DNA of 64,000 nt from Serinicoccus sediminis (GCF_004153545.1 NZ_SDVA01000002.1:1-64000), one strand, 5' to 3'. Shown: positions 33,421 to 41,965, counted from the stretch's first letter. The notes: generated from the sequence alone by a model not told the origin. Made by a program: numbers and translations.

Positions 33421-34952
33421 CGCGGGCTCCCTCCGAAGTCCTCCGGGAAGTGGGTGAGCGCGCTGCGCACCGGGACGGGGGTGAGCCCGCCCATGGCGCA
33501 CAGCGACCCGGTGGTCATGGTGGCGCAGAGGTCCTCGAGGAGGACGAAGAGCTGCTCACGGCCCTCGGTGCCGGCCGGTGTGCTGGTGATGCGGTCGATC
33601 GTCTCGACGCCGCGGGTGGAGCCGATGCGGCACGGGGTGCACTTGCCGCACGACTCGACGGCGCAGAACTCCATGGCGAAACGGGCCATCCGGGCCATGT
33701 CGACGGTGTCGTCGAAGACGACCAGACCCCCGTGCCCGAGCATGCCGCCGGCCTCGGCCAGCTCCTCGTAGCCCATCGGGACGTCGAGGCGGTCGGCCGG
33801 CAGGTAGGCGCCGAGGGGACCGCCGACCTGGACCGCACGCACCGGGCGTCCGCTGCGGGTGCCGCCGCCGACGTCCTCGACCAGCTCGCGGAGGCTGACG
33901 CCGAGCGGCGCCTCGTAGACGCCGCCGCGGGCGATGTTGCCGGCCAGCTGGAAGATCTGGGTGCCGCGGGACCGGCCGACGCCGCGTGCGGCATACGCCT
34001 CGCCCCCGTCGGCCAGGATCATCGGGATCGCGGCGAAGGACAGCAGGTTGTTGACGACCGTCGGGCTGTCCCACAGCCCGCGCAGGGCCGGGATCGGCGG
34101 CTTGGCGCGGACCTCCCCGCGACGGCCCTCGAGAGACTCCAGCATGGAGGTCTCCTCGCCGCAGATGTAGGCGCCGGCACCGACCCGGACCTGCAGCCGG
34201 AAGGACCGGCCGCTGCCGGCCACGTCGTCCCCGAGGTAGCCGTGCTCGGCGGCCACGGCGATGGCGTCGCGCAGCCGGGCCACGGCGTCCGGGTACTCGC
34301 TGCGGCAGTAGATGTAGCCCTCGGTCGCTCCGACGGTCACCGCGGCGATGGTCATGCCCTCGACCAGGGTGAACGGGTCGGCCTCGGCGAGGATGCGGTC
34401 GGCGAAGGTGCCCGAGTCGCCCTCGTCGAGGTTGCAGGCGACGAACTTCTGCTCCGCCTCCGCCTGCAGGACGGTGCGCCACTTGACGCCCGTGGGGAAA
34501 CCGGCACCGCCACGGCCGCGCAGCCCGGACGCCACCACCTCCTCGACGACGTCGGCGGGGTCCAGCTCGAGCGCCCGGCGCAGTCCGGCCCACCCGCCCT
34601 GGGCCTCGTAGGCGCTGAGGTCGGTGGGCTCGGCCAGGCCGATCCGGGCCAGGCTGACCCGGTCCTGCGCGGTGAGCCACGGGTCCTCGTCGACGACCCC
34701 GATGCAGGACTCGTGCTCGGAGCCGACGAGCAGACCTGCCTCGAGCAGGGACGGGACGGCCTCCGCCGTCACCCCGGCGTAGCCGACCCGCCCCCGGTCG
34801 GTCTCGACCTCCACGAGCGGCTCGCGCCAGAGCATGCCGCGGGTGCCGTTGCGCCGGACCGTGACGCCGTCGACCGTGGCCAGCACGGCGGCCACCTCGT
34901 CGGCGCCGACGGCGCGCGCCGAGGAGTCCTGGGGCACCCACACGGTGGTCAT
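33417..34952 (-). CDS. fdsB: Formate dehydrogenase beta subunit (NuoF-like, NADH site)
   Basis: This 511-residue diaphorase subunit passes electrons from formate to NAD+. An N-terminal thioredoxin-like segment (to about 120) precedes the FMN/NAD domain, with GLRGRGGAGFPTGVKW and GAGAYICGEETSMLESLEG. The 4Fe-4S cluster uses ESCGKCTPCRIG and a later cysteine in DLCATMTTGSLC. It is homologous to complex I NuoF. Co-transcription with fdsA is shown by the ATGA overlap. The upstream gene fdsG overlaps its start by four bases. Confidence 0.94.
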   Translation of the reverse strand: MTTVWVPQDSSARAVGADEVAAVLATVDGVTVRRNGTRGMLWREPLVEVETDRGRVGYAGVTAEAVPSLLEAGLLVGSEHESCIGVVDEDPWLTAQDRVSLARIGLAEPTDLSAYEAQGGWAGLRRALELDPADVVEEVVASGLRGRGGAGFPTGVKWRTVLQAEAEQKFVACNLDEGDSGTFADRILAEADPFTLVEGMTIAAVTVGATEGYIYCRSEYPDAVARLRDAIAVAAEHGYLGDDVAGSGRSFRLQVRVGAGAYICGEETSMLESLEGRRGEVRAKPPIPALRGLWDSPTVVNNLLSFAAIPMILADGGEAYAARGVGRSRGTQIFQLAGNIARGGVYEAPLGVSLRELVEDVGGGTRSGRPVRAVQVGGPLGAYLPADRLDVPMGYEELAEAGGMLGHGGLVVFDDTVDMARMARFAMEFCAVESCGKCTPCRIGSTRGVETIDRITSTPAGTEGREQLFVLLEDLCATMTTGSLCAMGGLTPVPVRSALTHFPEDFGGSPR

Positions 34953-35431
34953 CGGGACCAGCCTGACTCCGCCGCGGCGATGTCGTCAATGGTCACCCGG
35001 GCCCGCAACCGGCCGTCGATGCTCGCGCTGGGGCCGAGGGCGCAGTTGCCGAAGCAGAAGACCTCGCGGACCTCGACGTCCTCCCGGTGGGCGAAGTGGT
35101 CCTGGGCCGCGTCGAAGAGGGCTGCCGCACCGACGGACTGGCACGCCTCGGCGCGGCAGATCTGGACCTGGTGGTCGGGCGCGGGGCGCCGACGGAAGTC
35201 GTGGTAGAAGCTCACGGTGCCGTGGACCTCGGCCACCGAGAGGTTGAGCACGTCGGCGATCTCGCTGACGTCCTCGTCGGCGAGGTAGCCGTGCTCGGCC
35301 TGGACGGCGTGCAGGATCTCCAGGAGCGGCCCCCGCTCCCCGGCATACCCCTGCGCGACCTCCCGGGTGACCTCGGCCCGGGCCGACCTGGGGGTCAGCT
35401 CCTCCGTCTGCTGCCGACCTGCACGCGCCAC
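34949..35431 (-). CDS. fdsG: Formate dehydrogenase gamma subunit (NuoE-like)
   Basis: This 160-residue [2Fe-2S] subunit is homologous to NuoE. Ligand cysteines lie in ICRAEACQSVGA and VFCFGNCALGPS. PLLEILHAVQAEHGYLADEDV is the conserved helical N-terminal part. The GTG at 35431, six bases after GGGAGG, is chosen over a longer in-phase frame to 35524. As the first gene of fdsGBAD it lies downstream of an 18-bp palindrome that could be the operon's operator. Confidence 0.92.
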   Translation of the reverse strand: MARAGRQQTEELTPRSARAEVTREVAQGYAGERGPLLEILHAVQAEHGYLADEDVSEIADVLNLSVAEVHGTVSFYHDFRRRPAPDHQVQICRAEACQSVGAAALFDAAQDHFAHREDVEVREVFCFGNCALGPSASIDGRLRARVTIDDIAAAESGWSR

Positions 35432-35446
35432 GTCGCGCCTCCCGTC

Positions 35447-35464
35447 GTTGGGTGATGCACCAAC
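35447..35464. promoter_or_regulatory. Palindromic operator candidate of the formate dehydrogenase operon
   Basis: GTTGGGTGATGCACCAAC is a near-perfect inverted repeat 16 bases before the fdsG GTG; on the minus strand TAGAGT directly upstream could be the -10 box. The TTGGTGCA-x-CACCCAA layout resembles FadR/GntR-type operators. No GntR gene lies next to it, so the regulator must be encoded elsewhere. Confidence 0.5.
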
Positions 35465-35628
35465 TCTACGACGGCGGACCGACAGTGAGCAGGACCGAGA
35501 TCCCGCGCCGTGCGCGGTGGGCACCGCGCTGGGGTCTGTGAGCAGGTGGGCCGGCTGGCCGACGTGGTCCTGGAGGAGGATCGCCGCAGGTCAGCAGGTA
35601 TGTCGGTGGTCACTGGTTGAGTGTCGTC

Positions 35629-37149
35629 ATGGAGAGGCGAGGGGGAGAGCAGCCGGGCCTGGAGGACGCGTGGTCGGCCGGGTCGCTCGCCGCTGCGGCC
35701 CCGCCAGAATGGGTGGGTGCGCCGTCGTGGGAGTCGGTGTCGCGGGAGGACGGGGCCCTCCGTGTCGTCGGTGGCGGGTGGCGTCACGGCGACGAGGGCG
35801 AGGACAGCGAGGACGCCGGGTGGTGGGACCCCGAGGACGAGATCGACGGTCTGGGTGCGGAGGCGTACGCCGCGTTCATGGCGGAGGTCTACGACGCGCT
35901 GGACGGGCGGGGTCGGGACCTGCCGGCGCGGGAGCTGCACGGTGGTCTGGTCGAGGCGCGGTCCGCGGTGGGGCGGGCGGCTCTGACGCCCGAGGAGGCC
36001 GTCACCGTCCTGGACGACGCCCTGGTGGAGGCGATCGAGTCGGTCGGGCGGTTGCACACGCAGCTGGGGGCGGTGGGGTTCACGCTGGCGAGGGAGGCCG
36101 CCGCCCGGGGCCTGCACCGGGAGGTCGCGCTGTCGTTGACGGACTGGTTGCGGGTGCGCTGCCCCTGGCTGAGCACGCAGGAGGCCGCGCAGGTCACCGA
36201 TGTGGTGCGGGCGTGCGACTCACCGGTCACGGCGCAGATCGGTGACGCGGTCGCCGGCGGGACCGTGCCGGTGCACCGGGCGGCTCTGGTCGCGCGGACC
36301 ATGAGGCGGCTGGAAGGGTGCCTGGACGTCGACCAGCGGGAGGCCTATGCCGAGATCGCCACCCGGGCCGCGGCGCGCCGGGACCTGCCGGACAAGGACC
36401 TGGCCCGGGTCTGCCACCAGCTCGTCGAGGACCTGCTGCACGAGGCGAGGCCAGGGGAGCGTGAGCGGGCCGCGCACGAGCTGCGGTCGGTCACCGCGCG
36501 TCGGGTCGGCCCGGGGCTGACCCGCTTCACGGTCGACGCCCCCGACGGCGTCGCCGCCACGATCAACGGGGTGCTGACCTCGGCGCTGGCCGCGCCTGCG
36601 CCCGTCAAGGACGACGGGGGCAAGGTCGTCGAGCCCGACGTCCGCACCCCCGCCCAGCGACGCTTCGACGCGCTGGCCACCACCATCGGACGAGGCATCG
36701 GCAACCCGGGGGCACCGCCCTCGACGGCACGGGCCACGGTCCTGCTCGTCATCCCCTTCGACCCCGCCCGCGGGGTGCCCTCCGGTCCGGCCACGACGGC
36801 CACCGGTGACTACGTGCCGCCCCGGCAGGCCGTCGAGATCGCGTGCGGTGCCGACGTGACGCCGGTGTGGCTGTCCGCCGACGGCGCTCCGCTCGCGCTC
36901 GGCCGCGACGCCCGCTATGCCACCCCCGCGCAGTGGAAGGCCCTGGCCGTGCGGGACGGAGGCTGCTCCTTCCCGGGGTGCAGCGCGCTCCCGCAGTGGT
37001 GCGACAGCCACCACGTCGACCACTGGGCCCGAGGCGGCCAGACCGACGTGGACCGCATGGCCCTGCTGTGCGGACGGCACCACACCCACGTGCACCAGCA
37101 CGACCTCACCGCCACCATCAGCGGCGGCACCGTCACCTGGCACGTCTGA
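35629..37149 (+). CDS. 13E12-type DUF222 protein with HNH nuclease domain
   Basis: This 506-residue protein belongs to the actinobacterial 13E12 repeat family. DUF222 covers about residues 90-380, and the C-terminal HNH nuclease domain has CSFPGC, then CDSHHVDHWARGGQTDVDRMALLCGRHH, with the cysteine pairs and the catalytic histidines intact. Copies of this family are dispersed in actinobacterial genomes and may behave like selfish elements, but the function is not established. ATG at 35629 is preferred to an upstream TTG. There is no flanking repeat or integrase, and base use is like that of its neighbours. Confidence 0.88.
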   Translation: MERRGGEQPGLEDAWSAGSLAAAAPPEWVGAPSWESVSREDGALRVVGGGWRHGDEGEDSEDAGWWDPEDEIDGLGAEAYAAFMAEVYDALDGRGRDLPARELHGGLVEARSAVGRAALTPEEAVTVLDDALVEAIESVGRLHTQLGAVGFTLAREAAARGLHREVALSLTDWLRVRCPWLSTQEAAQVTDVVRACDSPVTAQIGDAVAGGTVPVHRAALVARTMRRLEGCLDVDQREAYAEIATRAAARRDLPDKDLARVCHQLVEDLLHEARPGERERAAHELRSVTARRVGPGLTRFTVDAPDGVAATINGVLTSALAAPAPVKDDGGKVVEPDVRTPAQRRFDALATTIGRGIGNPGAPPSTARATVLLVIPFDPARGVPSGPATTATGDYVPPRQAVEIACGADVTPVWLSADGAPLALGRDARYATPAQWKALAVRDGGCSFPGCSALPQWCDSHHVDHWARGGQTDVDRMALLCGRHHTHVHQHDLTATISGGTVTWHV

Positions 37150-37222
37150 CCACCCCGCCCCGCAGCCGACCCGAGCGGATCGGCGGCACGGGGGTGTCCG
37201 ACGACAGGTCCAGGGCTCATGC

Positions 37223-37239
37223 GCCAGCCCGGCGCTGGC
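37223..37239. terminator. Hairpin between the HNH and DinB-like genes
   Basis: GCCAGC and GCTGGC pair across a five-base loop (CCGGC) in the gap between two convergent genes. It lies inside the first copy of a 34-base direct repeat. It could terminate either transcript. No T tract is present. Confidence 0.4.
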
Positions 37240-37304
37240 CCACTCACCCCTTGGTGCGTCGGCCGCCAGAAGCCCGGCGCTGGCCCACTCACCCCATGGT
37301 GCGT
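37226..37304. repeat. 34-bp direct repeat at the DinB-like gene 3' end
   Basis: A 34-base sequence beginning AGCCCGGCGCTGGCCCACTC occurs at 37226-37259 and again at 37271-37304 with one mismatch. The second copy contains the last codons and stop of the DinB-like gene; the first lies beyond it. This is a tandem duplication of a gene end, like the one at fdsD. Confidence 0.75.
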
Positions 37305-37843
37305 TGCCCGTCGATCGCCTCCCGGATGATGTCGGCGTGCCCGGCATGCTGGGAGATCTCGGCGATCAGGTGCAGGGCCACGCGGCGCACGGACCACGAG
37401 ACACCCTCCTCGAACCACGGCGCGGCCGGGAGCGGGTGCGACAGGTCCAGGTCCGCCTCCTGCAGGAGGCGCGCCGTCTCTCGTCCCACGTCGAGGACCC
37501 GTTGCCGCAGGAAGGTCAGCGTCTCCTCGTCGGTCAGGTCGAAGCGGTGGTCCTCCCACTCGCCCCAGTCCTCACCGCCCTCCGCCGCGACGGCGTCGAC
37601 CGCGTCCCAGTCGACGTCCTGGTCGTACGAGGCCCCGAACGCCTCGCCGCCGCGCAGGGCGAACTGCATCCACTCCGCCTCGGTGTCCGCGACGTGCTTG
37701 AGGATCGAGGCGATGCTGAGCGCGCTGACCGTGCTCGCCGTGCGGGCCTGCTCCTCCGTCAGCCCCTCACTGGTCTGCAGCAGAAAACCTCGGTGCCGGT
37801 CCAGCGCGGAGATGAGGTCGCTCCGCTCGGTGTGCGATGCCAT
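37289..37843 (-). CDS. DinB-family (four-helix) protein
   Basis: This 184-residue protein fits the DinB/YfiT superfamily, four-helix metal-binding proteins that include mycothiol-dependent transferases. The metal-type histidines are seen in ILKHVADTEAEWM, WEDHRFD and a late SQHAGHADIIREAI, the conserved H-x-x-H pattern at the C terminus. In actinobacteria such proteins may use mycothiol, but the substrate is unknown. Start ATG at 37843. Its 3' end is part of a 34-bp duplication. Confidence 0.85.
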   Translation of the reverse strand: MASHTERSDLISALDRHRGFLLQTSEGLTEEQARTASTVSALSIASILKHVADTEAEWMQFALRGGEAFGASYDQDVDWDAVDAVAAEGGEDWGEWEDHRFDLTDEETLTFLRQRVLDVGRETARLLQEADLDLSHPLPAAPWFEEGVSWSVRRVALHLIAEISQHAGHADIIREAIDGQRTMG

Positions 37844-37917
37844 GACCCGAATCTAGAGCTCCGCGGGGATGGTGACCAGGGCTCGGGTGACGGTGACCAC
37901 GTCGGCCGGGGCCTGCG

Positions 37918-38328
37918 TCAGCCCTGCACCCGCCTGGGTGGTCGGTCGGCTCCGACCACCTTCTCAGGACTCCTGAGCAGCAGCGCGACGGTCAGCACGA
38001 AGCCCACCGGCCAGGCCGCCAGGAGCAGCAGCAGGATCAGGTCGGTGCCCGACCCGCCGAGGGTCGACCCCGGCTGCTCCAGCTCGGCCAGCCGTGAGCC
38101 GACGAGATGCACCCCCAACGCGACGCTCGCGAAGGCGAACAGCGCCGGGGCCCATCCGAGGGGGTGTCGAGGCGCCAGTGCCGTCACCACGAGCGCGACG
38201 GACGCTCCCCCGACCAGTCCGGAGGCCGTGGCGCGGGACGCGAGATGGTCGTCCACGAGCACCCACACGACACCGAGCACCACCAGGGTCGCGTAGCCCC
38301 ACGTCGCCCAGACGACCCCTGACCTCAT
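37918..38328 (-). CDS. Hypothetical four-helix membrane protein
   Basis: This 136-residue protein is not recognised. It contains four hydrophobic segments: WATWGYATLVVLGVVWVLV, ASVALVVTALAP, WAPALFAFASVALGVHLV and DLILLLLLAAWPVGFVLTV, with a short basic tail. Its ATG overlaps the stop of the MOSC gene upstream (ATGA), so the two are coupled in translation, but no functional link is evident. Confidence 0.65.
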   Translation of the reverse strand: MRSGVVWATWGYATLVVLGVVWVLVDDHLASRATASGLVGGASVALVVTALAPRHPLGWAPALFAFASVALGVHLVGSRLAELEQPGSTLGGSGTDLILLLLLAAWPVGFVLTVALLLRSPEKVVGADRPPRRVQG

Positions 38329-39194
38329 CGGCCGTCCGCCGCCCCCGCCGCCCGCGTCGTCTCAGTCGTCTCCGCCCTCTCCGGCACGAGCTCGTCCCCC
38401 ACGGCGACGGTCCCCCGTCCACCGGTCAGTCCCACGGGCACCAGGCGGATGCCGAACCATGTCGAGCCGTCCCACCTGCGGTGCCGAGCGAGGGTGCGGA
38501 TCGGCTCCTTGCCCGTCTCCAGCGTCTGCGTGTCGATCTGCGTCATGACGCAGCGGTCGCACAGCTCGGTGCGGCGGTAGCGGACCTCGCCGACCGTGAC
38601 GAACGCCCAGGTGTCCTCGACGAAGGGCTCGACGCCCGGACCGTCGACGACGAGGTTAGGACGGAACCGGCTCATCGGCACCGGATCGCCACCGCCCTCG
38701 AGGATCCAGTCGCCGAGTCGGGCGAGCGACGCCTCCGTCGTCAGCAGCAGTGGCCCGGTGTCGGCGAGCGACACCGACTCCCCCTCCTGGCCGCCGTGCG
38801 CGCCGGAGATGCGGCGGACGGTGGGGTCCTCCTGCCACACCAGCCGCAGAGCGCGGCCCGCCCTGTCGCTGACCCACTCGCTGACGTCCTGGTCGGCCGG
38901 CGGCGCGAACCCCTGCCTCGAGTGGCCGACCGGCACGGGGGGCACCCCCAGCGGCGTCTCCACCAGGATCGACTCACCGTCCCGCGCGGCGATCCGGATG
39001 GTCTCCTCGTCGACGGTGGTGGCGGTCAGCCCCAGCAGCTCGTGGCACTCCCGCGCGGTCACCGGGAAGCCGTCCGGCCCGACGACACCCCACCGCCGGT
39101 CGCCCTCCAGCCCCCACGGCTCGACGACGGCCTCGTCCACCGCCTCCCCGCCGAAGGACTTGACCGGGTACCTCCACAGCTCGCTGACGCGCAT
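38325..39194 (-). CDS. MOSC-domain protein (YcbX/mARC-like)
   Basis: This 289-residue protein has the MOSC N-terminal barrel (VSELWRYPVKSFGGEAVDEA, with GDRRWGVV) followed by the MOSC domain proper. The likely molybdenum-liganding cysteine lies in ELCDRCVMTQID (C212 and C215), as in mARC and YcbX proteins that reduce N-hydroxylated compounds. This suggests a Moco-dependent reductase that needs an electron donor, which fits the Moco genes further upstream in the window. No ferredoxin domain is fused to it, unlike YcbX. Confidence 0.85.
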   Translation of the reverse strand: MRVSELWRYPVKSFGGEAVDEAVVEPWGLEGDRRWGVVGPDGFPVTARECHELLGLTATTVDEETIRIAARDGESILVETPLGVPPVPVGHSRQGFAPPADQDVSEWVSDRAGRALRLVWQEDPTVRRISGAHGGQEGESVSLADTGPLLLTTEASLARLGDWILEGGGDPVPMSRFRPNLVVDGPGVEPFVEDTWAFVTVGEVRYRRTELCDRCVMTQIDTQTLETGKEPIRTLARHRRWDGSTWFGIRLVPVGLTGGRGTVAVGDELVPERAETTETTRAAGAADGR

Positions 39195-39272
39195 ACCTCA
39201 GCCTGTCACGACACCGGACCGCCTGCGCCGCAGCGCCACGGTCCCGCGCTCCCCCTCGTGTAGACAGGACCC

Positions 39273-40541
39273 ATGACACCCCAGTCGCAGACCACCGAGG
39301 GCACCCGTGCGGGCTGGAGCCTCGTCGGCCCCGGCCTCATCGTCGCCGCCACCGGCGTGGGCGCCGCCGACCTCGTCGCCACCGTCATCGCCGGCCAGAA
39401 GTTCGGCTACGCGCTGCTCTGGGCGGTCATCGTGGGCTGCCTCCTCAAGGTGGTCCTCGTGGAAGGTGCCGGCCGCTACTCCCTCGCCACCGGCAACACG
39501 ATCTACGAGGGGTGGGCGACGCTCGGCCGGTGGACGACCTGGTACTTCGCCCCGTACATCGTCATCTGGGGCTTCGTCTACGGCGCCGCCGCGATGGCCG
39601 GCACCGGACTGCCGCTGGCGAGCCTCTTCCCCTGGCTGTCGGTGACCGCCTGGGGCATCCTGTCCGGCCTGATCGGCGGCGCGCTGGTGTGGTTCGGCCG
39701 GTATGCCGTCTTCGAGAAGGTCTGCGCCGCCCTGGTCGGCATCATGTTCGTGACGATGTTCCTCGCCGCGCTGCTGACGCTGCCCAACATCCCCGAGCTC
39801 ATCACCGGTCTCGTCCCCCGCATCCCCGAGGGTGGCCTCATCAACGTCCTGTCGGTCGCCGGAGGGGTCGGTGGGACCATCACGCTCGCCGCCTACGGCT
39901 ACTGGATCCGGGAGAAGGGCTGGACCACCCCGGGCCACATGCGGGTCATGCGCCTGGACAACACCGTCGCCTACACCGTCACCGGCATCTTCGTCATCTC
40001 CACCCTCATCGTCGGTGCCGAGCTGCTCTACTCCGCCGGCATCGCCGTCGACACGGGTGACGAGGGGCTGCTGGACCTCTCCGAGGTGCTCCGCGACCGG
40101 TATGGCGCGTGGGCCGGCACGGTCTTCCTCGTCGGCTTCTGGGCGGCCGCCATGAGCTCGCTCGTCGGTGTGTGGAACGGCGTCTCGATGATGTTCGCCG
40201 ACTTCGTCGGCCACGCCCGCCAGCTGCCCAAGGACCACCCCAGCACCCGGCTCGGCGGCACCTGGTACAAGGCCTACATCCTCTGGCTGACCTTCCCGCC
40301 GATGATCATGCTCTTCCTCGGCCGTCCGGTGTGGCTCATCCTGGCGTACGGCGTGCTCGGCGCCTTCTTCATGCCCTTCCTCGCCGTCACCCTGCTCTGG
40401 ATCCTCAACACCGCCCGGACCCCGGAGGAGTGGCGCAACGGCCCGGTCGTCAACGTGCTCATGGGCGTCTGCGCCCTGCTGTTCGCCTGGCTCGCGGTCA
40501 CCCAGGTCCAGGGCGCCGTCGAGCGGGCCCTCGGAGGGTGA
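39273..40541 (+). CDS. NRAMP-like transporter lacking the canonical metal-site motifs
   Basis: This 422-residue membrane protein has eleven or so helices with NRAMP/SLC11 topology: GPGLIVAATGVGAADLVAT in helix 1 and AGGVGGTITLAAYGYWIREK in helix 6. In canonical Mn2+/Fe2+ importers, helix 1 has DPGN and helix 6 has M-P-H. Neither is present: helix 1 reads GAAD and helix 6 has no methionine. The protein therefore belongs to a divergent branch whose substrate is not a typical transition metal, or is unknown. ATG at 39273. It stands alone and does not look part of an operon. Confidence 0.78.
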   Translation: MTPQSQTTEGTRAGWSLVGPGLIVAATGVGAADLVATVIAGQKFGYALLWAVIVGCLLKVVLVEGAGRYSLATGNTIYEGWATLGRWTTWYFAPYIVIWGFVYGAAAMAGTGLPLASLFPWLSVTAWGILSGLIGGALVWFGRYAVFEKVCAALVGIMFVTMFLAALLTLPNIPELITGLVPRIPEGGLINVLSVAGGVGGTITLAAYGYWIREKGWTTPGHMRVMRLDNTVAYTVTGIFVISTLIVGAELLYSAGIAVDTGDEGLLDLSEVLRDRYGAWAGTVFLVGFWAAAMSSLVGVWNGVSMMFADFVGHARQLPKDHPSTRLGGTWYKAYILWLTFPPMIMLFLGRPVWLILAYGVLGAFFMPFLAVTLLWILNTARTPEEWRNGPVVNVLMGVCALLFAWLAVTQVQGAVERALGG

Positions 40542-40677
40542 CCCCGCGCGCGACCGGCCGGGGCTCCGAACGGGGGCCGTCCGGTCGCCGGCCACGGCGT
40601 GAGGTCCGTGACGTACGGCCGGGCGACGTACGACCGCAGGTAGTAGCATGGTCCTACCCGGACGACAGGAGCAGATG

Positions 40678-41109
40678 ATGAGCGACTCGCCCACGACCAC
40701 CCTCTCCGAGCGGGAGTGCTGGGACCTCCTCGGCCAGCACGAGTTCGGCCGTCTGGCCTACCACCTCACCGACGAGGTGCACATCGCCCCGGTCAACTAC
40801 GCCGTCGACCGGGACCGCCTCGTCTTCCGCACCGCGGAGGGCTCCAAGCTGCTCGGGGTGGTCATGGACTCCGACGTCGCCTTCGAGATCGACCAGGTCG
40901 ACGACGACGCGGAGACCGCCTGGAGCGTCGTCGCCCGCGGCACCGCGGGGATCCTCGAGGGGCAGGAGGCCCGCGAGGTCGACAACCTGCGGCTGCGGCC
41001 GTGGGTCGGCACCGAGAAGTTCAACGTCGTCGCGATCACCGTGACGGAGGTCAGCGGGCGGAGCTTCGCTCTGAGCCGGCCGTGGAGGCATCTGCGGCGG
41101 CACGGCTGA
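40678..41109 (+). CDS. Pyridoxamine 5'-phosphate oxidase family (FMN-binding split barrel)
   Basis: This 143-residue flavin-binding protein: LSERECWDLLGQHEFGRLAYHL starts the split barrel, and EVHIAPVNYAVDRDRLVFRTAEGSK contains the core strands with a phosphate-contact region. Such actinobacterial proteins often bind F420 or FMN and are associated with redox or stress, but the reaction is unknown. Two adjacent ATG codons lie after AGGAG; the second (40678) has the better six-base spacing. The 3' end overlaps the convergent TauE gene by 59 bases. A dyad-like pair of GACGTAC boxes sits about 60 bases upstream. Confidence 0.85.
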   Translation: MSDSPTTTLSERECWDLLGQHEFGRLAYHLTDEVHIAPVNYAVDRDRLVFRTAEGSKLLGVVMDSDVAFEIDQVDDDAETAWSVVARGTAGILEGQEAREVDNLRLRPWVGTEKFNVVAITVTEVSGRSFALSRPWRHLRRHG

Positions 41110-41965
41110 CCCGCAGCGCCGCCACGACGTAGCTCACCGCGCCCAGCCAGACCGCGACGATCACCGCATACACCAGCGAGCGGGTGACGTCGCCGGCGTC
41201 GATCGCCTCGGACCGCAGGAGCGTCCGCGCGTTGGTGAGCACGATGAGGCCACCGACGGCGACGCCGAGCAGACGCGCCGGCACGATCCGCACCAGGAAG
41301 GCGGCGATGGGCGCGGCCACGACGCCGCCCGCCAGCAGCGCCAGCACCCAGGTGGGGTTGATGCCCTGGTGGCCGAGGCCGATGAGGAATCCCAGGCTGG
41401 CCGCGAGGGCGACGAGGAACTCCGAGGCGCTGATCGAGCCGACCACCTTCCGGGGCTCCATGCGACCGCTCGCGAGCAGGGCGGGGGTGCCCACCGGACC
41501 CCAGCCGCCCCCTCCGGTCGCGTCGAGGAATCCCGCGAAGAGGCCCAGCGGCGCGAGGAAGCGGCGCCGCAACGGCTGACCGAGGCGGTCGGTCCGCATG
41601 CCGGTGCGGGTGAACCGTGCGAGCAGGTAGACCCCGAGCACCAGCAGGATCGTCGCCGTGATCGGTCGGGCCACCTCGGCGTCGATCGAGCTCAGCACGG
41701 TGGCGCCGAGGAAGGCGCCGACCGCGCCGGGCACACCCACCCGCAGCACGACCCTCCAGTCGACGTTGCCGAACCTCCAGTGGGCCGTGCCGGAGGCCAG
41801 GGTCGTGCCGATCTCGGCGAGGTGGACGGTGGCCGAGGCCGCCGCCGGGTTGGTGCCGAGCATGAGCAGCAGCGTGGTCGTCGTCACGCCGTAGGCCATG
41901 CCCAGGCCCCCGTCGACGAGCTGCGCGGCGAGGCCGACGAGGCTGAGCAGGATGAGCTGGCGCAT
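41051..41965 (-). CDS. TauE/SafE-family permease (sulfite exporter-like)
   Basis: This 304-residue membrane protein of the TauE/SafE family has eight helices in two halves. LILLSLVGLAAQLVDGGLGMAYG and GLFAGFLDATGGGGWGPVGTPALLAS are the repeated signature loops. The family exports sulfite or other organosulfur anions, but its exact cargo is not known. The ribosome site AGGAGGGG is strong. It diverges from an Rrf2 regulator across a palindromic site. Because Rrf2 proteins such as CymR control sulfur genes, a sulfur-related role is likely. The last ~25 residues are encoded over the end of the convergent gene. Confidence 0.87.
   Translation of the reverse strand: MRQLILLSLVGLAAQLVDGGLGMAYGVTTTTLLLMLGTNPAAASATVHLAEIGTTLASGTAHWRFGNVDWRVVLRVGVPGAVGAFLGATVLSSIDAEVARPITATILLVLGVYLLARFTRTGMRTDRLGQPLRRRFLAPLGLFAGFLDATGGGGWGPVGTPALLASGRMEPRKVVGSISASEFLVALAASLGFLIGLGHQGINPTWVLALLAGGVVAAPIAAFLVRIVPARLLGVAVGGLIVLTNARTLLRSEAIDAGDVTRSLVYAVIVAVWLGAVSYVVAALRVSRAAADASTAGSERSSAR

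Noticed and set aside
30337-33771. 1144-residue open frame on the plus strand across fdsA/fdsB
   Set aside because: It is the antisense of well-supported formate dehydrogenase genes. Its composition (runs of V, G, D, R) is typical of a high-GC shadow frame, and it matches no domain.
35465-35628. Attachment site or mobile element end beside the HNH gene
   Set aside because: No flanking repeats, integrase or compositional shift were seen; only the divergent promoter region of fdsG and the HNH gene.
38645-38665. TTAGG-containing sequence in the MOSC gene as an iron box
   Set aside because: It lies inside conserved coding sequence and lacks the second half-site.
37918-39194. Functional pairing of the four-helix membrane protein with the MOSC protein as an electron donor
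   Set aside because: Translation is coupled by overlap, but the membrane protein has no haem, flavin or Fe-S motif to carry electrons.
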